A stretch of DNA of 64,000 nt from Bradyrhizobium huanghuaihaiense (GTDB lineage Bacteria > Pseudomonadota > Alphaproteobacteria > Rhizobiales > Xanthobacteraceae), in NCBI RefSeq assembly GCF_007830635.1, contig NZ_VLLA01000008.1, forward strand, positions 1-64,000, given 5' to 3'. This document shows, one piece after another, positions 1 to 9,199 of this stretch (its first letter is position 1; every line of letters begins with the position of its first letter). A program made the translations under genes and the position numbers. Under the pieces are notes generated by a model. It was given only the letters and a program-made list of their open reading frames with translations, searched no databases and was not told the origin of the DNA.

Positions 1-2
1 AG

Positions 3-857
3 AACGGCGCGCACCACATCGGCTCGGGCGAGCAGACCACCTCGCTCCTGGTGTTCCGCGCCGGCTCGTCGCAGCCCAAGGCGGTCCCGCTCGGCCTCGT
101 CACGCGCCTGGAAGAGCTCCCCGCCGACAAGATCGAGTTCTCCAACGGCCGCTACATGGTGCAGTACCGCGAGCAGCTGATGCCGCTGGTCGCCATGGAA
201 GGCGTCACCATTGCCAGCCAAGGCGCCCAGCCGATCCTGGTGTTCGCCGACGACGGCCGCTCCATGGGCCTCGTCGTCGACGAGATCATCGACATCGTCG
301 AGGAACGCCTCAACATCGAGGTCGGCGGCTCCAGCCAGGGCATCCTGGGCTCGGCCGTGATCAAGGGCCAGGCCACCGAGGTGATCGACGTCGGCCACTT
401 CCTGCCGATGGCGTTCGCCGACTGGTTCACCCGCAAGGAGATGAAGCCGTCGATGCATTCGCAGTCGGTGCTGCTGGTCGACGACTCTGCGTTCTTCCGC
501 AACATGCTGGCGCCGGTGCTGAAGGCCGCCGGCTACCGCGTCCGCACCGCGCCGACCGCGCAGGAAGGCTTGGCGGCATTGCGCGCGCAAAACTTCGACG
601 TGATCCTGACCGACATCGAGATGCCCGACATGAACGGGTTCGAGTTTGCCGAGACCATCCGCTCCGACAACAACCTCGCCGCGACGCCGATCATCGGTCT
701 CTCGGCGCTGGTGTCGCCGGCGGCGATCGAGCGCGGCCGGCAGGCCGGCTTCCACGACTACGTCGCCAAGTTCGACCGTCCCGGTCTGATCGCGGCGCTG
801 AAGGAGCAGACCGCGGGCGCCGCCGGCGCCTCCGAGCTGAGCCGGGCCGCGGCCTAA
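3..857 (+). CDS. cheA: Chemotaxis histidine kinase CheA, hybrid type, C-terminal part (5' end outside window)
   Basis: The reading frame is open from the window edge, so only the C-terminal end of the protein is present; the GTG at 51 is internal. The visible part is a CheW-like coupling domain followed, after a short linker, by a receiver domain that starts near SVLLVDDSAFFR. Its phospho-acceptor Asp lies in ILTDIEMPDMNG (codon at 612-614). CheA autophosphorylates in response to MCPs and passes phosphate to CheY and CheB. A fused C-terminal receiver is typical of alphaproteobacterial hybrid CheA and may act as a phosphate sink (family knowledge). cheW follows after 20 bp, so the genes are probably one operon. 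The HPt and ATPase domains are not visible. Confidence 0.93.
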   Translation, partial: NGAHHIGSGEQTTSLLVFRAGSSQPKAVPLGLVTRLEELPADKIEFSNGRYMVQYREQLMPLVAMEGVTIASQGAQPILVFADDGRSMGLVVDEIIDIVEERLNIEVGGSSQGILGSAVIKGQATEVIDVGHFLPMAFADWFTRKEMKPSMHSQSVLLVDDSAFFRNMLAPVLKAAGYRVRTAPTAQEGLAALRAQNFDVILTDIEMPDMNGFEFAETIRSDNNLAATPIIGLSALVSPAAIERGRQAGFHDYVAKFDRPGLIAALKEQTAGAAGASELSRAAA

Positions 858-877
858 AGGGGACGAGGAGACACGAG

Positions 878-1351
878 ATGAGCAGCAAGACCCAATCCAG
901 CGAAGGCGCCATGGTCGAATACGTCACCGCGATGATCGGCGGCCAGCTGTTCGGCCTGCCGATCTCCCGCGTCCAGGACGTGTTCATGCCCGAGCGCGTC
1001 ACCCGCGTGCCCCTGTCCTCGCGCGAGATCGCCGGCGTCCTCAACCTGCGCGGCCGCATCGTCACCGTGGTCGACATGCGCTCGCGTCTCGGCCTGCCCA
1101 GGGACGAGGACGGCAAGACCCCGATGGCGGTCGGCGTCGATTTGCGCGGTGAATCCTATGGCCTCTTGATCGACCAGATCGGCGAGGTGCTGCGCCTGCC
1201 CGAGGCCGGCATGGAAGAGAACCCCGTCAACCTCGATCCCCGCATGGCCAAGCTCGCCGGCGGCGTCCACCGCCTCGACGGCCAGCTCATGGTCGTGCTC
1301 GACGTCGATCGCGTCCTCGACCTCGAAACCAAAGTGCAAATGGCAGCGTAA
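878..1351 (+). CDS. cheW: Chemotaxis coupling protein CheW
   Basis: This 157-residue protein has the length and pattern of a single CheW domain: the core VEYVTAMIGGQLFGLPI, then VLNLRGRIVTVVDMRSRLGL and a C-terminal VVLDVDRVLDL. CheW links MCP signalling tips to the CheA P5 domain in the membrane-associated array. It sits 20 bp after cheA and 32 bp before cheY. The ATG is preceded by a GGACGAGGAGA-like purine run at a suitable distance. Nothing looks truncated. Confidence 0.95.
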   Translation: MSSKTQSSEGAMVEYVTAMIGGQLFGLPISRVQDVFMPERVTRVPLSSREIAGVLNLRGRIVTVVDMRSRLGLPRDEDGKTPMAVGVDLRGESYGLLIDQIGEVLRLPEAGMEENPVNLDPRMAKLAGGVHRLDGQLMVVLDVDRVLDLETKVQMAA

Positions 1352-1383
1352 GCCAACGAAAACATCGAAGCCGGAGAACCAAA

Positions 1384-1770
<387 letters not shown>

Positions 1771-1831
1771 GTGTGTCTGGCCTGAGTGTTTGGGCCAGAG
1801 TGTTCCAGTACAGCTTTCTGAGAGGCCATCC

Positions 1832-2710
1832 GTGACCCCGACCGAGTACGAGTATCTACGTAAGTTTCTGAAGGATAATTCCGGTCTCGACCTGTCCGCA
1901 GACAAGCAATATCTGATCGAAAGCCGCCTGCTGCCGCTCGCCCGCAAGGCGGGGCTCTCCGGCATCCCCGAGCTCGTGCAGAAGCTGCAAGCCGGCTCGC
2001 GCCAGCTGATCACCGACGTGGTCGAAGCCATGACCACCAACGAGACCTTCTTCTTCCGCGACAAGGTCCCGTTCGATCATTTCCGCGATCACATCATGCC
2101 GGAGATCATCAAGGCGCGCGCCGGCAAGCGCAGCGTGCGGATCTGGTGCGCCGCCGGCTCGACCGGGCAGGAACCCTATTCGCTGGCGATGTGCCTGAAG
2201 GAGATGGGCGCGGCCCTCACCGGCTGGCGCGTCGAGATCATTGCGACCGATCTGTCGCAGGAGGTGCTGGAAAAGGCCAAGGCCGGCGTCTACAGCCAGT
2301 TCGAGGTGCAGCGCGGCCTGCCGATCCAGATGCTGGTGAAGTATTTCAAGCAGACCGGCGAGACCTGGCAGATCAATCCCGAATTGCGGGCGATGATCCA
2401 GCACCGGCAGCTCAACCTGCTGCACGATTTTGCCCAGCTCGGGACGTTCGACGTCATCTTCTGCCGCAACGTGCTGATCTATTTCGACCAGGATACCAAG
2501 ATCAACATCTTCAACCGCCTGGCGCGCCAGATCGAGCCCGACGGCTTCCTGGTGCTCGGCGCGGCGGAAACCGTGGTCGGATTGACCGATACGTTCAGGC
2601 CGATTCCGGACCGGCGCGGCCTGTACAAGCCGAACGATCCGCGTGCCGCGGCTGCCAGGCCGGCTCTCGCCGGCGCGGCGCCGCGCATGGCGGTGATGGC
2701 AGGACGATAG
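1832..2710 (+). CDS. cheR: Chemotaxis protein methyltransferase CheR
   Basis: CheR uses S-adenosylmethionine to methylate glutamates on MCPs for adaptation. The family signatures are present in order: TTNETFFFRDK near residue 70, the SAM-binding RIWCAAGSTGQEPYSLAM, and DVIFCRNVLIYFD near residue 200. I chose the GTG at 1832 (MTPTEYEYLRKF, 292 aa) because AGAGG lies seven bases upstream and the protein then begins where CheR homologues usually do. A TTG at 1790 would add 14 unconvincing residues. The gene directly follows cheY and is followed after 2 bp by a PilZ-like gene. The C-terminal 25 residues are Ala/Arg/Pro-rich and probably disordered. Confidence 0.94.
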   Translation: MTPTEYEYLRKFLKDNSGLDLSADKQYLIESRLLPLARKAGLSGIPELVQKLQAGSRQLITDVVEAMTTNETFFFRDKVPFDHFRDHIMPEIIKARAGKRSVRIWCAAGSTGQEPYSLAMCLKEMGAALTGWRVEIIATDLSQEVLEKAKAGVYSQFEVQRGLPIQMLVKYFKQTGETWQINPELRAMIQHRQLNLLHDFAQLGTFDVIFCRNVLIYFDQDTKINIFNRLARQIEPDGFLVLGAAETVVGLTDTFRPIPDRRGLYKPNDPRAAAARPALAGAAPRMAVMAGR

Positions 2711-2712
2711 GC

Positions 2713-3030
2713 ATGGCCGAGGATGGCAAGGGCGCCGAACGCGTCACGTTCAGCCGCGGCTATGATGTCTGCATCATGGCCATTGACGGCACCTGGCGTC
2801 GCGACTGCAAGCTCAACGCCATTTCCGACACCGATGCCATCCTGACAGTTGAAGGCTCGATCCAGGGGTTGAACCTGAAGGAGTTCTTCCTGCTGCTGTC
2901 GTCGACCGGCCTTGCCTACCGTCGCTGCGAGCTGGTGCGGGTCAACGGCGCCGAAATGGACATCCAGTTCCTGCGCGGCAAGAACCGCAAGAAGCGCGGC
3001 GCAGCCGGCGGTCACGACGCGGCAGCCTGA
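2713..3030 (+). CDS. Small PilZ-like protein with degenerate c-di-GMP motifs
   Basis: The ATG at 2713 follows the cheR stop by 2 bp, so it is almost certainly co-transcribed. The 105-residue protein has the layout of a stand-alone rhizobial PilZ domain: RVTFSRGYDVCIMAIDGTWRRDC, AISDTDAILTVEGS, then FFLLLSSTGLAYRRCELVRV. PilZ proteins bind c-di-GMP through RxxxR and D/NxSxxG. Here the second motif reads AISDTDA, so its first acidic/amide residue and its Gly are altered and binding is doubtful. The tail is basic (GKNRKKRG). The fold call is from recognition of the pattern; the function in motility control is inferred from context. Confidence 0.75.
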   Translation: MAEDGKGAERVTFSRGYDVCIMAIDGTWRRDCKLNAISDTDAILTVEGSIQGLNLKEFFLLLSSTGLAYRRCELVRVNGAEMDIQFLRGKNRKKRGAAGGHDAAA

Positions 3031-3168
3031 TCGGCACGTGGTGCCCAGCGCTTTCCGCTACGTTGCTTTATATTTGCTGAAACATCCGAACGAATTTGCC
3101 GCAGCGGCTTTACGGGGCCTAAGCGCGCGCCGTGTATCCATTGCCCGTCTCAATCTCAGGATCCGGCA

Positions 3169-3672
3169 ATGCCCAGAAGTTCCCTCTCCCCCGTCACATC
3201 GAACCTGCCCGACGTCGCCGAGCGGCGTGCGCTTCAGCTCCTGGTCGTCGACGACGACGCCACGCAGCGCAGCCTGATCACCGTCGCCGCCAAGCAGGCC
3301 GGCCACGAGGTCACCGTGGCGCCGTCGGTGGCGGAGGCGATCGAAAAGCTCCGCGCCGCGCGCTTCGACTGCGTGACGCTGGATCTCGTGCTGGAGGATG
3401 GCGACGGCATCGACGTGCTGCGCGAGATGGCCGAGGCGAAGTTCGCCGGCGCGGTGATCGTCATCAGCGGCATGGACGGCAAGCGCCGCAGCGCCGCCCG
3501 CAGCTTTGCCCGTTCGGTCGGGATCGAGTTGCAGAGCCTGCCGAAGCCGCTCGATCTGGCCGCCCTGCGCATCAGCCTCGCCAATCTCGGCAAGACCGCG
3601 ATGGGCCTGCCGGCGATTCACACCTGGGGTGGTGTCGCGACCGACGCGATCGTGGAGCGGCACCGCGCCTGA
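3169..3672 (+). CDS. Response regulator with a single receiver domain
   Basis: This 167-residue protein has an N-terminal disordered stretch (about 20 residues), then a receiver domain beginning LQLLVVDDDATQRS. The phospho-acceptor Asp is in VTLDLVLEDGDG, the Ser/Thr position is Ser in VISGMDG, and the conserved Lys is in SLPKPLD. The C-terminal 25 residues (TAMGLPAIHTWGG...) match no output domain known to me. It lies 138 bp after the PilZ gene and may be a separate unit. No cognate kinase is adjacent on this strand; the chemotaxis hybrid kinase or the large kinase at 4921-8517 are candidates only by proximity. Confidence 0.88.
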   Translation: MPRSSLSPVTSNLPDVAERRALQLLVVDDDATQRSLITVAAKQAGHEVTVAPSVAEAIEKLRAARFDCVTLDLVLEDGDGIDVLREMAEAKFAGAVIVISGMDGKRRSAARSFARSVGIELQSLPKPLDLAALRISLANLGKTAMGLPAIHTWGGVATDAIVERHRA

Positions 3673-3720
3673 CGCGCGGGCCTGCCATGCGGTGGGTCGC
3701 GGCGCGTGCGCGATTGCGGC

Positions 3721-4026
3721 CTACGCGGGACCGTCCGATGCCGACAGCTGCTGCAGGGCGTGGTCGAGCTCCGCCCGGCAGGCGTTGAGAGCGGCGCCTG
3801 CCGTGGCAAAACGGGGCGTGACGTCGTCGAGCACGAAGATCGCACTGGAACCCGCGGTAGCGCTGTCGTCCTCCGGCTCCATGTCGTCCACGGTCATGGC
3901 CGCGTCGATCAGACGCATACTGAGGTCGATGCGCGCGATCAGAGAGCGAAGTTCGGCTGCAATCAACTGACGGCTGTCGGTGTCAGCCATCGCGGTGAGC
4001 GGGGGTGTGCCTGCGTAATTTAGCAT
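3721..4026 (-). CDS. Conserved-looking hypothetical protein, 101 aa
   Basis: I do not recognise this protein. The ATG at 4026 (MLNYAGTPP) is preceded by GGAG eight bases upstream; an internal ATG (MADTDSRQL) about a dozen codons later is an alternative. The chain is acidic and probably helical: ELRSLIARIDLSMRLIDAAM, an acidic loop VDDMEPEDDS, a hydrophobic strand AIFVLDDVTP and a final helix with LNACRAELDHALQQL. No signal peptide or membrane segment is visible. It is convergent with the receiver gene (48-bp gap) and divergent from the LuxR-type regulator at 4167, so it shares a 140-bp intergenic region with it. Confidence 0.7.
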   Translation of the reverse strand: MLNYAGTPPLTAMADTDSRQLIAAELRSLIARIDLSMRLIDAAMTVDDMEPEDDSATAGSSAIFVLDDVTPRFATAGAALNACRAELDHALQQLSASDGPA

Positions 4027-4166
4027 GGATATTCTCCGTCTCCCGCAATAAGGCACCCTGCCGCTACTTGTGCGTTAAGTCCATGTCCCGTACAAATACG
4101 GGTGGGCCGAATCCGCGCCGAACGCCATAACGGGAGGCGCGGACGCGAGTCCTTCATGCCAACTGG

Positions 4167-4811
4167 ATGTGGCACATGGCCGAACAAAGCTCTCGCGGTG
4201 AAATCTTCGTAGTCGACGACGACCCTGCCGTTCGCGATACCTTGTCGATGGTGTTGAAGGCGGCGGGCTATGAGGTGATCTGTTTCGCGGACGGTGCAGC
4301 GCTGCTGTCCGTTGCGCGCAACCGCACACCGGCTGCGATCCTGCTCGACGTGCACATTCCCGGAAAGTCGGGTCTCGACATCCTGAAGGAGTTGCACGGC
4401 GAGGATTACCCGGCGCCGATCTTCATGATCTCCGGGCAGGGCGACATCACGATGGCGGTGAGCGCCATCAAGAACGGGGCGCTCGACTTCATCGAGAAAC
4501 CGTTCCGTGGCAGCGAGATCGTCGGTCGTCTCGACGAGGCGATCGGCGCCTATGCACGCCGGCAGGCAGAGAACGCGTCGCCGAAATTCGGCTCGCTGCA
4601 TTTCCCCGGGCGCGAGCCGTTGACGCGCAGGGAGCGCGAGGTGCTCGAGCAGTTCGCCTCAGGTGCCTCCAACAAGGAAGCCGGCCGCACCCTCGGCATC
4701 AGCCCGCGCACCATCGAGGATCACCGCGCCAACATCATGAAGAAGCTCGGTGCGCGCAATGCCGCCGACCTGATCCGCATCGTGATGACCGCGGCCCAGC
4801 GCGCGTCGTAA
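4167..4811 (+). CDS. FixJ/NarL-type response regulator (receiver plus LuxR HTH)
   Basis: The 214-residue protein has a receiver domain (IFVVDDDPAVRDTL, phospho-acceptor in AILLDVHIPGKSG, Lys in IEKPFRG) and a C-terminal LuxR/GerE helix-turn-helix (LTRREREVLEQFASGASNKEA ending KKLGARNAADLIRI). The spacing and the FIEKPF motif resemble FixJ. FixJ itself is normally beside fixL, which is absent here, so I do not assign the symbol. There is no convincing Shine-Dalgarno for 4167; the in-frame ATG at 4176 (MAEQSSRG) is equally possible. The gene is convergent with the hybrid kinase at 4921-8517, with a palindromic repeat between. Confidence 0.92.
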   Translation: MWHMAEQSSRGEIFVVDDDPAVRDTLSMVLKAAGYEVICFADGAALLSVARNRTPAAILLDVHIPGKSGLDILKELHGEDYPAPIFMISGQGDITMAVSAIKNGALDFIEKPFRGSEIVGRLDEAIGAYARRQAENASPKFGSLHFPGREPLTRREREVLEQFASGASNKEAGRTLGISPRTIEDHRANIMKKLGARNAADLIRIVMTAAQRAS

Positions 4812-4829
4812 GGTTCTCAGTGACGTTTC

Positions 4830-4914
4830 GTAGCCCGGATGGAGCGCAGCGCAATCCGGGGATCGCGCGCGCGGCAAGTCTGTCCCGGATTACGCTACGC
4901 TCCATCCGGGCTAC
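4830..4914. repeat. Palindromic intergenic repeat, family 1, copy A
   Basis: Arms of 17 bp (GTAGCCCGGATGGAGCG at 4830-4846 and its exact complement at 4898-4914) flank a second pair of imperfect arms built on AATCCGGG / CCCGGATT. The same 17-bp arms occur at 48128-48212. It lies between two converging genes and could work as a bidirectional terminator or a REP-like element. Confidence 0.9.
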
Positions 4915-4920
4915 GGGACC

Positions 4921-7900
4921 TCACCCGTTCAGCGCCTTGCGGATGATCCGCGCCAGATCCGACTTGCGATAGGGCTTTGCCAGCAGCAGGACGCCGGAAT
5001 CCAGCCGGCCGTGATGGATGATCGCATTCTCGGTATAACCCGACGTGTAGACCACCTTGAGATCGGGCCGCATCTTCGTCAGCTCGTCGGCAAGCTGCCG
5101 TCCATTCATCTTGCCGGGCATGATGACGTCGGTGAACAGCAGGTCGAACGGTTTTCCGGTGGCGACGATCGCGCGCGCCTCCGCGGCGTTCGCAGCCTGC
5201 AGGGTGACGTAGCCCAGCGCATGCAGTTGCGCCAGCACGTAGTCGCGCACCAGACGGTCGTCCTCGACCACCAGGATCGTCTCGTGTCCACCCTCGATCG
5301 TCGCGGGCGTCACGCCATCGCCGACCGCGGTCGCGGTCTTGCCCGGCGGCAGGTACATCTTGATCGTGGTGCCGTGGCCTTCCTCGCTGTAGATCTTGAT
5401 GTGTCCGGCGGACTGCTTGATGAAGCCGTAGACCATGGAAAGCCCGAGCCCGGTGCCCTTGCCCGGTCCCTTCGAGGTGAAGAAGGGGTCGAACACCCGC
5501 GCCAGCATGTTCGCGGGAATGCCGGTGCCGGTATCGCTCACGGCGATCAGCACGTAGTGGCCGGGCCTGATATCGTTGACGCTGGCATAGACCTCGTCGA
5601 GATAGGCGGTGCCCGTCTCCACGATCAGCTTGCCGCCGCCGGGCATGGCATCGCGGGCATTGAGCGCGAGGTTGAGGATCGCGGTGGTGAGCTGGTTGGG
5701 ATCGACGATCGCCACGCAGCTCTCGTCCTCGAACACCGATTCGATCTGGATCTGCTCGCCCAGCGTGGGCCGCAGCAGCTTTGCGGTGTCGATGATCAGC
5801 GAGTTGATGTCGATCTCGCGCGGCTGCAGCGGCTGCTTGCGCGCAAACGCAAGCAGGTGCTGGGTCAGCTCGGCGCCGCGTCCCGCCGCCTCGTCGATCA
5901 TCCTGGTGATCGCCGCGAGCTCGGGTTCCTTGGCCACCGCTTCGCCGAGAATTTCGATCGTCCCGGTGATCACCGTGAGGATGTTGTTGAAGTCGTGCGC
6001 CACGCCGCCGGTGAGCTGGCCGACGGCCTCCATCTTCTCGGCGTGGCGGATGCGTTCCTCGGACGCGATCTTGTCGGTGAGGTCGCGATAGAAGACGTTG
6101 AACAGGATGCCTTCGCGACGCTTCAGTGCCGTGACGCTCAGCTCGGCCCTGAATTCCTTGCCGTCGCGGCGGCAGCACATCAGCTCGCGGCGGCGGTTGA
6201 GCATCTGGCCGTCCCTGGAATCGAGGAAGTGCGCAAGGCCTTCCCTGACCCTGTCACGCTCACCGGGGGCGACGATGAGGTCGATCGAGCTCCGGCCCAG
6301 CGCTTCGTCGCGGCGCCAGCCGAACAGCTCTTCGGCCCGCGAGCTCCAGTTCAGGATGATGGCGCGCTCGTCGGTCTGGACGAAGGCGTCGAGCGCGGTC
6401 TCGACGATGTTGCGCGCGAGTTGCTCGCTCTCGCGCAGGGATTCTTCCGCGAGCCTCGCCTCGGTCATGTCGCGGCCGACGAAGAAGAAGCGCTTGGCCT
6501 TCTCGGACCAGTTGCCGAGCCAGGACAGCCAGACCTCACGCCTGTCCTTGTGGAAGCAGCGGGTGTCGGCAAGCTTCGGGTGCTCGCCGCGCCTGAGCGC
6601 GCGCATCTCCTCCTGGGATCGCTCAAGGTGCGAGGGATGGATGAAATCCACGCCGCTGCGGCCGATCATCTCGTCGGGCCGGTAGCCGAGAATGGCTTCG
6701 CAGCTCGGGCTGATCTGCACGACATGGCCCCCCGGGTCCATGATCATGATCAGGTCCTGCGAGGCGTCGAAAAGCTGTCGCCGCTCCTCGAGCTGCTGTT
6801 GCAGCGCCCGCTCGGCCCGTCGCGCCTCGGTGAGGCTGCGCGCGGCGCCGGAGGCGCCGACGATTTCGCCCGACGGTCCCTTGATCGGCGAGAGGCTGAG
6901 CGAGATCTCGACCGGCGTGCGGTCCTTGCGCAGCCGTATCGTTTCGAAGCGTTCGATCGGCTCGCCCCGGGCTATCCGTCGCAGATAGTCCTTGCCCTGC
7001 TCGCGGCGGTCGGACGGCACGATGATCGCGGTGGATTGTCCGATCGCCTCGCTCGCCGCATAGCCATAGAGACGTTCGGCGGCGGGATTCCAGCCCGTGA
7101 TGACGGCATCGAGCGACTGCATGACGATCGCGTCGTCGGATGATTCGACGGCAGCGCTGAACAATTGCTCGCGCGCCGCATGATGGCTTCGTGCCGCCTC
7201 GGTGCGTCGATGCTCCCGGACCTCGCGTTCGAGCGCGGCCGTCTTCGCTTGCGTCTCCTCGATCATCCGGGCAAAAGCCCGCGCCAGCACGCCGGTCTCC
7301 CCGCTGGCATCGACGGGAATGTCTGCGGGCCACCCGCTGCCGATGGCCTCCACCGCCGCGGTCAGGCGCCCGATCGGACGGGTCAATGAGCGCGCCAGCA
7401 GCACCGCGAGCGCGGCCGCGGCGAGCACGGCAAGGATGCCGACGAGAAGGGACGTCTTTTGAATGGCGGCTGGCACGCGACCGAAGACGGACGGGGGAAC
7501 GGTCACGATGATGGCGACCCATTCCTTGCCCGCGAGCAGCGCCGGCGCGATCGCCGCGCCGCTCGGCCGGCCTGACTCGTCGGTTGTGAGCCGCGTGGCG
7601 ACGTCCGGAGTGCCAGCCAGCGCCGAGAACAACGGAAAGTCTTTGCGCCAATCGGCGGGATGGCCGCGCAACGAGCCGAATTCCTGCGTGCGGTCGGGAT
7701 GGACGAGATAGTCGCCGCGCGAATTCACGACGTATATCTCTCCTCCCGGACTCCTGGTCGAGCGGACGCGGTCGAGCGCCGGACGCATGTCGATATTGGC
7801 GATGACGATCCCGAACGGCTTGCCGTCCGGCGTGAACAGGGGCATCGCGACGCGAAGAGTCGGAATGTGGAGGCCCGTCGTGCCGCCCTGGCGGGTGGCA

Positions 7901-8517
7901 AGATCGATGGACGAGACGTAGATCTCGCCGGGTGCCAGCCGTATCGTTTCCTGAAAATAGCTTCGCTCGCTCTTGTGCTCCAGTTCGCTGTCCGGGACGA
8001 TCCGTACCGTTCCATCCGGGCCGGAGCGGTCGACGCGGACCAGCTCGCGCTGGTTATCGTCGACGCCGATGATGCGAAACTGCGCATAGCTGGGCTTGGC
8101 CTCGATCTCGGCTACGAGCCGCGCCGCGATGCGATCGCGCCAGGTTTGCTCTGAAACGCCGTCGGAAGCGTCAATGCCTCCACCGAGGTGAGCGCGGATC
8201 AGTCCGTTGATGGCTGCGGCGGAGCGATAGCCGGTCAAATCGCCGCGAGCGCCGGCAACGTAGGATTCGAGATTGGTGGCCAGCAGGCGCGACTGGGCCT
8301 CGACCCGCTCCAGGACTCGCGGAATGACCGCTTGTGTGGTGTTGCGATAGCCCAGCCAGCCGACGGCGGCCACGGTCACCGCCACCAGCAGGATCATCGC
8401 GATGGCCAGCCGCGTTGCGAGCGTCATGCGGATGTTCGCAGGACTTGCCGGACGGCCGTGCCTGCTCCGGTCCGGTGCAGAGAGGAGGGGCTCGTCATCG
8501 GCGGCCGGAGTTGACAT
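4921..8517 (-). CDS. Membrane hybrid sensor histidine kinase (Cache-HAMP-PAS x3-HisKA-HATPase-REC)
   Basis: This 1198-residue kinase has a transmembrane helix near 32-55, a large periplasmic Cache-type region to about 345 (strands such as FGIVIANIDM and GGEIYVVNSRGDYLVHPD), a second helix near 355-378 and a HAMP segment (RSLTRPIGRL). Three PAS domains follow, starting near FSAAVESSDDAIVM, LFDASQDLIMIMD and IVETALDAFVQTD. The phosphorylated His is in GGVAHDFNNIL, the ATP-binding N box in NLALNARDAM, G boxes in DTGTGIP and GKGTGLGLS, and the C-terminal receiver Asp in LLFTDVIMPG. Its start overlaps the end of the response-regulator gene upstream by 23 bp, so the two are co-transcribed and probably form a pair. 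The ligand is unknown. Confidence 0.95.
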   Translation of the reverse strand: MSTPAADDEPLLSAPDRSRHGRPASPANIRMTLATRLAIAMILLVAVTVAAVGWLGYRNTTQAVIPRVLERVEAQSRLLATNLESYVAGARGDLTGYRSAAAINGLIRAHLGGGIDASDGVSEQTWRDRIAARLVAEIEAKPSYAQFRIIGVDDNQRELVRVDRSGPDGTVRIVPDSELEHKSERSYFQETIRLAPGEIYVSSIDLATRQGGTTGLHIPTLRVAMPLFTPDGKPFGIVIANIDMRPALDRVRSTRSPGGEIYVVNSRGDYLVHPDRTQEFGSLRGHPADWRKDFPLFSALAGTPDVATRLTTDESGRPSGAAIAPALLAGKEWVAIIVTVPPSVFGRVPAAIQKTSLLVGILAVLAAAALAVLLARSLTRPIGRLTAAVEAIGSGWPADIPVDASGETGVLARAFARMIEETQAKTAALEREVREHRRTEAARSHHAAREQLFSAAVESSDDAIVMQSLDAVITGWNPAAERLYGYAASEAIGQSTAIIVPSDRREQGKDYLRRIARGEPIERFETIRLRKDRTPVEISLSLSPIKGPSGEIVGASGAARSLTEARRAERALQQQLEERRQLFDASQDLIMIMDPGGHVVQISPSCEAILGYRPDEMIGRSGVDFIHPSHLERSQEEMRALRRGEHPKLADTRCFHKDRREVWLSWLGNWSEKAKRFFFVGRDMTEARLAEESLRESEQLARNIVETALDAFVQTDERAIILNWSSRAEELFGWRRDEALGRSSIDLIVAPGERDRVREGLAHFLDSRDGQMLNRRRELMCCRRDGKEFRAELSVTALKRREGILFNVFYRDLTDKIASEERIRHAEKMEAVGQLTGGVAHDFNNILTVITGTIEILGEAVAKEPELAAITRMIDEAAGRGAELTQHLLAFARKQPLQPREIDINSLIIDTAKLLRPTLGEQIQIESVFEDESCVAIVDPNQLTTAILNLALNARDAMPGGGKLIVETGTAYLDEVYASVNDIRPGHYVLIAVSDTGTGIPANMLARVFDPFFTSKGPGKGTGLGLSMVYGFIKQSAGHIKIYSEEGHGTTIKMYLPPGKTATAVGDGVTPATIEGGHETILVVEDDRLVRDYVLAQLHALGYVTLQAANAAEARAIVATGKPFDLLFTDVIMPGKMNGRQLADELTKMRPDLKVVYTSGYTENAIIHHGRLDSGVLLLAKPYRKSDLARIIRKALNG

Positions 8518-8914
8518 CGGATTCTTCCGGCTCGCTCGTCTTCAGGCAGCCGTCGACCGCGGCGAGCAGCGCGTGGGGCCGGAACGGTTTCTGAAGGCTC
8601 GCCACCGCGCCGAGCTTGGTCGCCATTTTCAGGAAATCCGGTTCCGCATAGGCGTCCGGCGTGATCGAGCGCCCGGAAATGACGATGATCGGAGTGGCCG
8701 GGGCTAGCGCCCGGATGTGGCGCATCGTCTCCAGCCCGTCCATGCCGGGCATGAAGATGTCGAGAAACAGCAGGTCGAACGGGCTGGCCTCGAACAGCGC
8801 AAGTCCCTTGTAGCCGTCGCCGGCGACAGTGACGTGATGGCCGGCCCTTTCCAGAAGCAGCCGGATGGTGATCTGCACGGCCGGGTCGTCATCCACGATC
8901 AGGATGTTGGCCAC
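8495..8914 (-). CDS. Single-domain response regulator, first gene of a two-gene operon with the hybrid kinase
   Basis: A receiver domain of 139 residues: ILIVDDDPAV at the start, phospho-acceptor in LLFLDIFMPGMDG, Ser in VISGRS, Lys in SLQKPFRP. The loop before the Lys (ITPDAYAEPDFLKMATKLGA) is longer than usual. There is no output domain; the tail (SEPEESDVNSGRR) is polar. The stop codon overlaps the kinase start by 23 bp, indicating translational coupling. Its likely role is as phosphate acceptor or relay for the kinase (inference from gene order). Confidence 0.92.
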   Translation of the reverse strand: MANILIVDDDPAVQITIRLLLERAGHHVTVAGDGYKGLALFEASPFDLLFLDIFMPGMDGLETMRHIRALAPATPIIVISGRSITPDAYAEPDFLKMATKLGAVASLQKPFRPHALLAAVDGCLKTSEPEESDVNSGRR

Positions 8915-9136
8915 GTCAAGAATCCTCCGGGTCGCATGGCACGTTCCCGCGACCTCAAATCAAAGCAACAAATGCGAAATTGTTGCGCGGATTCTGGCTG
9001 CGCCGCAAGCGCCTCGCGTCTGCCGCGATTGCCTTTCCTGGCGCGCCGGGAGCCAATGCCTTCGAAATACCATACGCACTCTTGCGTGCATATGAGTTCA
9101 AATTTCGGTTCCAAATGCCGTAACCCATTTCAGAAA

Positions 9137-9199
9137 CGAGAGATATTACTCTCGCCGTAGTTGTACGGCGCCTCGGCCTTCACGATGGATTAAAGGCCG
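9137..9199 (+). promoter_or_regulatory. Three consecutive hairpins in the leader of the MCP gene
   Basis: Three perfect inverted repeats follow one another with little or no gap: CGAGAG-N6-CTCTCG (9137-9154), GCCGTA-GTTG-TACGGC (9154-9169, sharing one base with the first) and CGGCCTT-N12-AAGGCCG (9174-9199). They end about 107 bp before the MCP start. They could be RNA structures or operators. The rest of the 8915-9306 gap, apart from an imperfect inverted repeat near 9071-9096, shows nothing I can name. Confidence 0.6.

Noticed and set aside
4167..4811. Assignment as fixJ
   Set aside because: It has the FixJ layout, but fixL and fixK are not adjacent and many Bradyrhizobium regulators share this domain order.
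5011..7143. 710-codon plus-strand frame opposite the hybrid kinase
   Set aside because: Shadow of the kinase coding sequence; the kinase motifs on the other strand are intact over the whole length.
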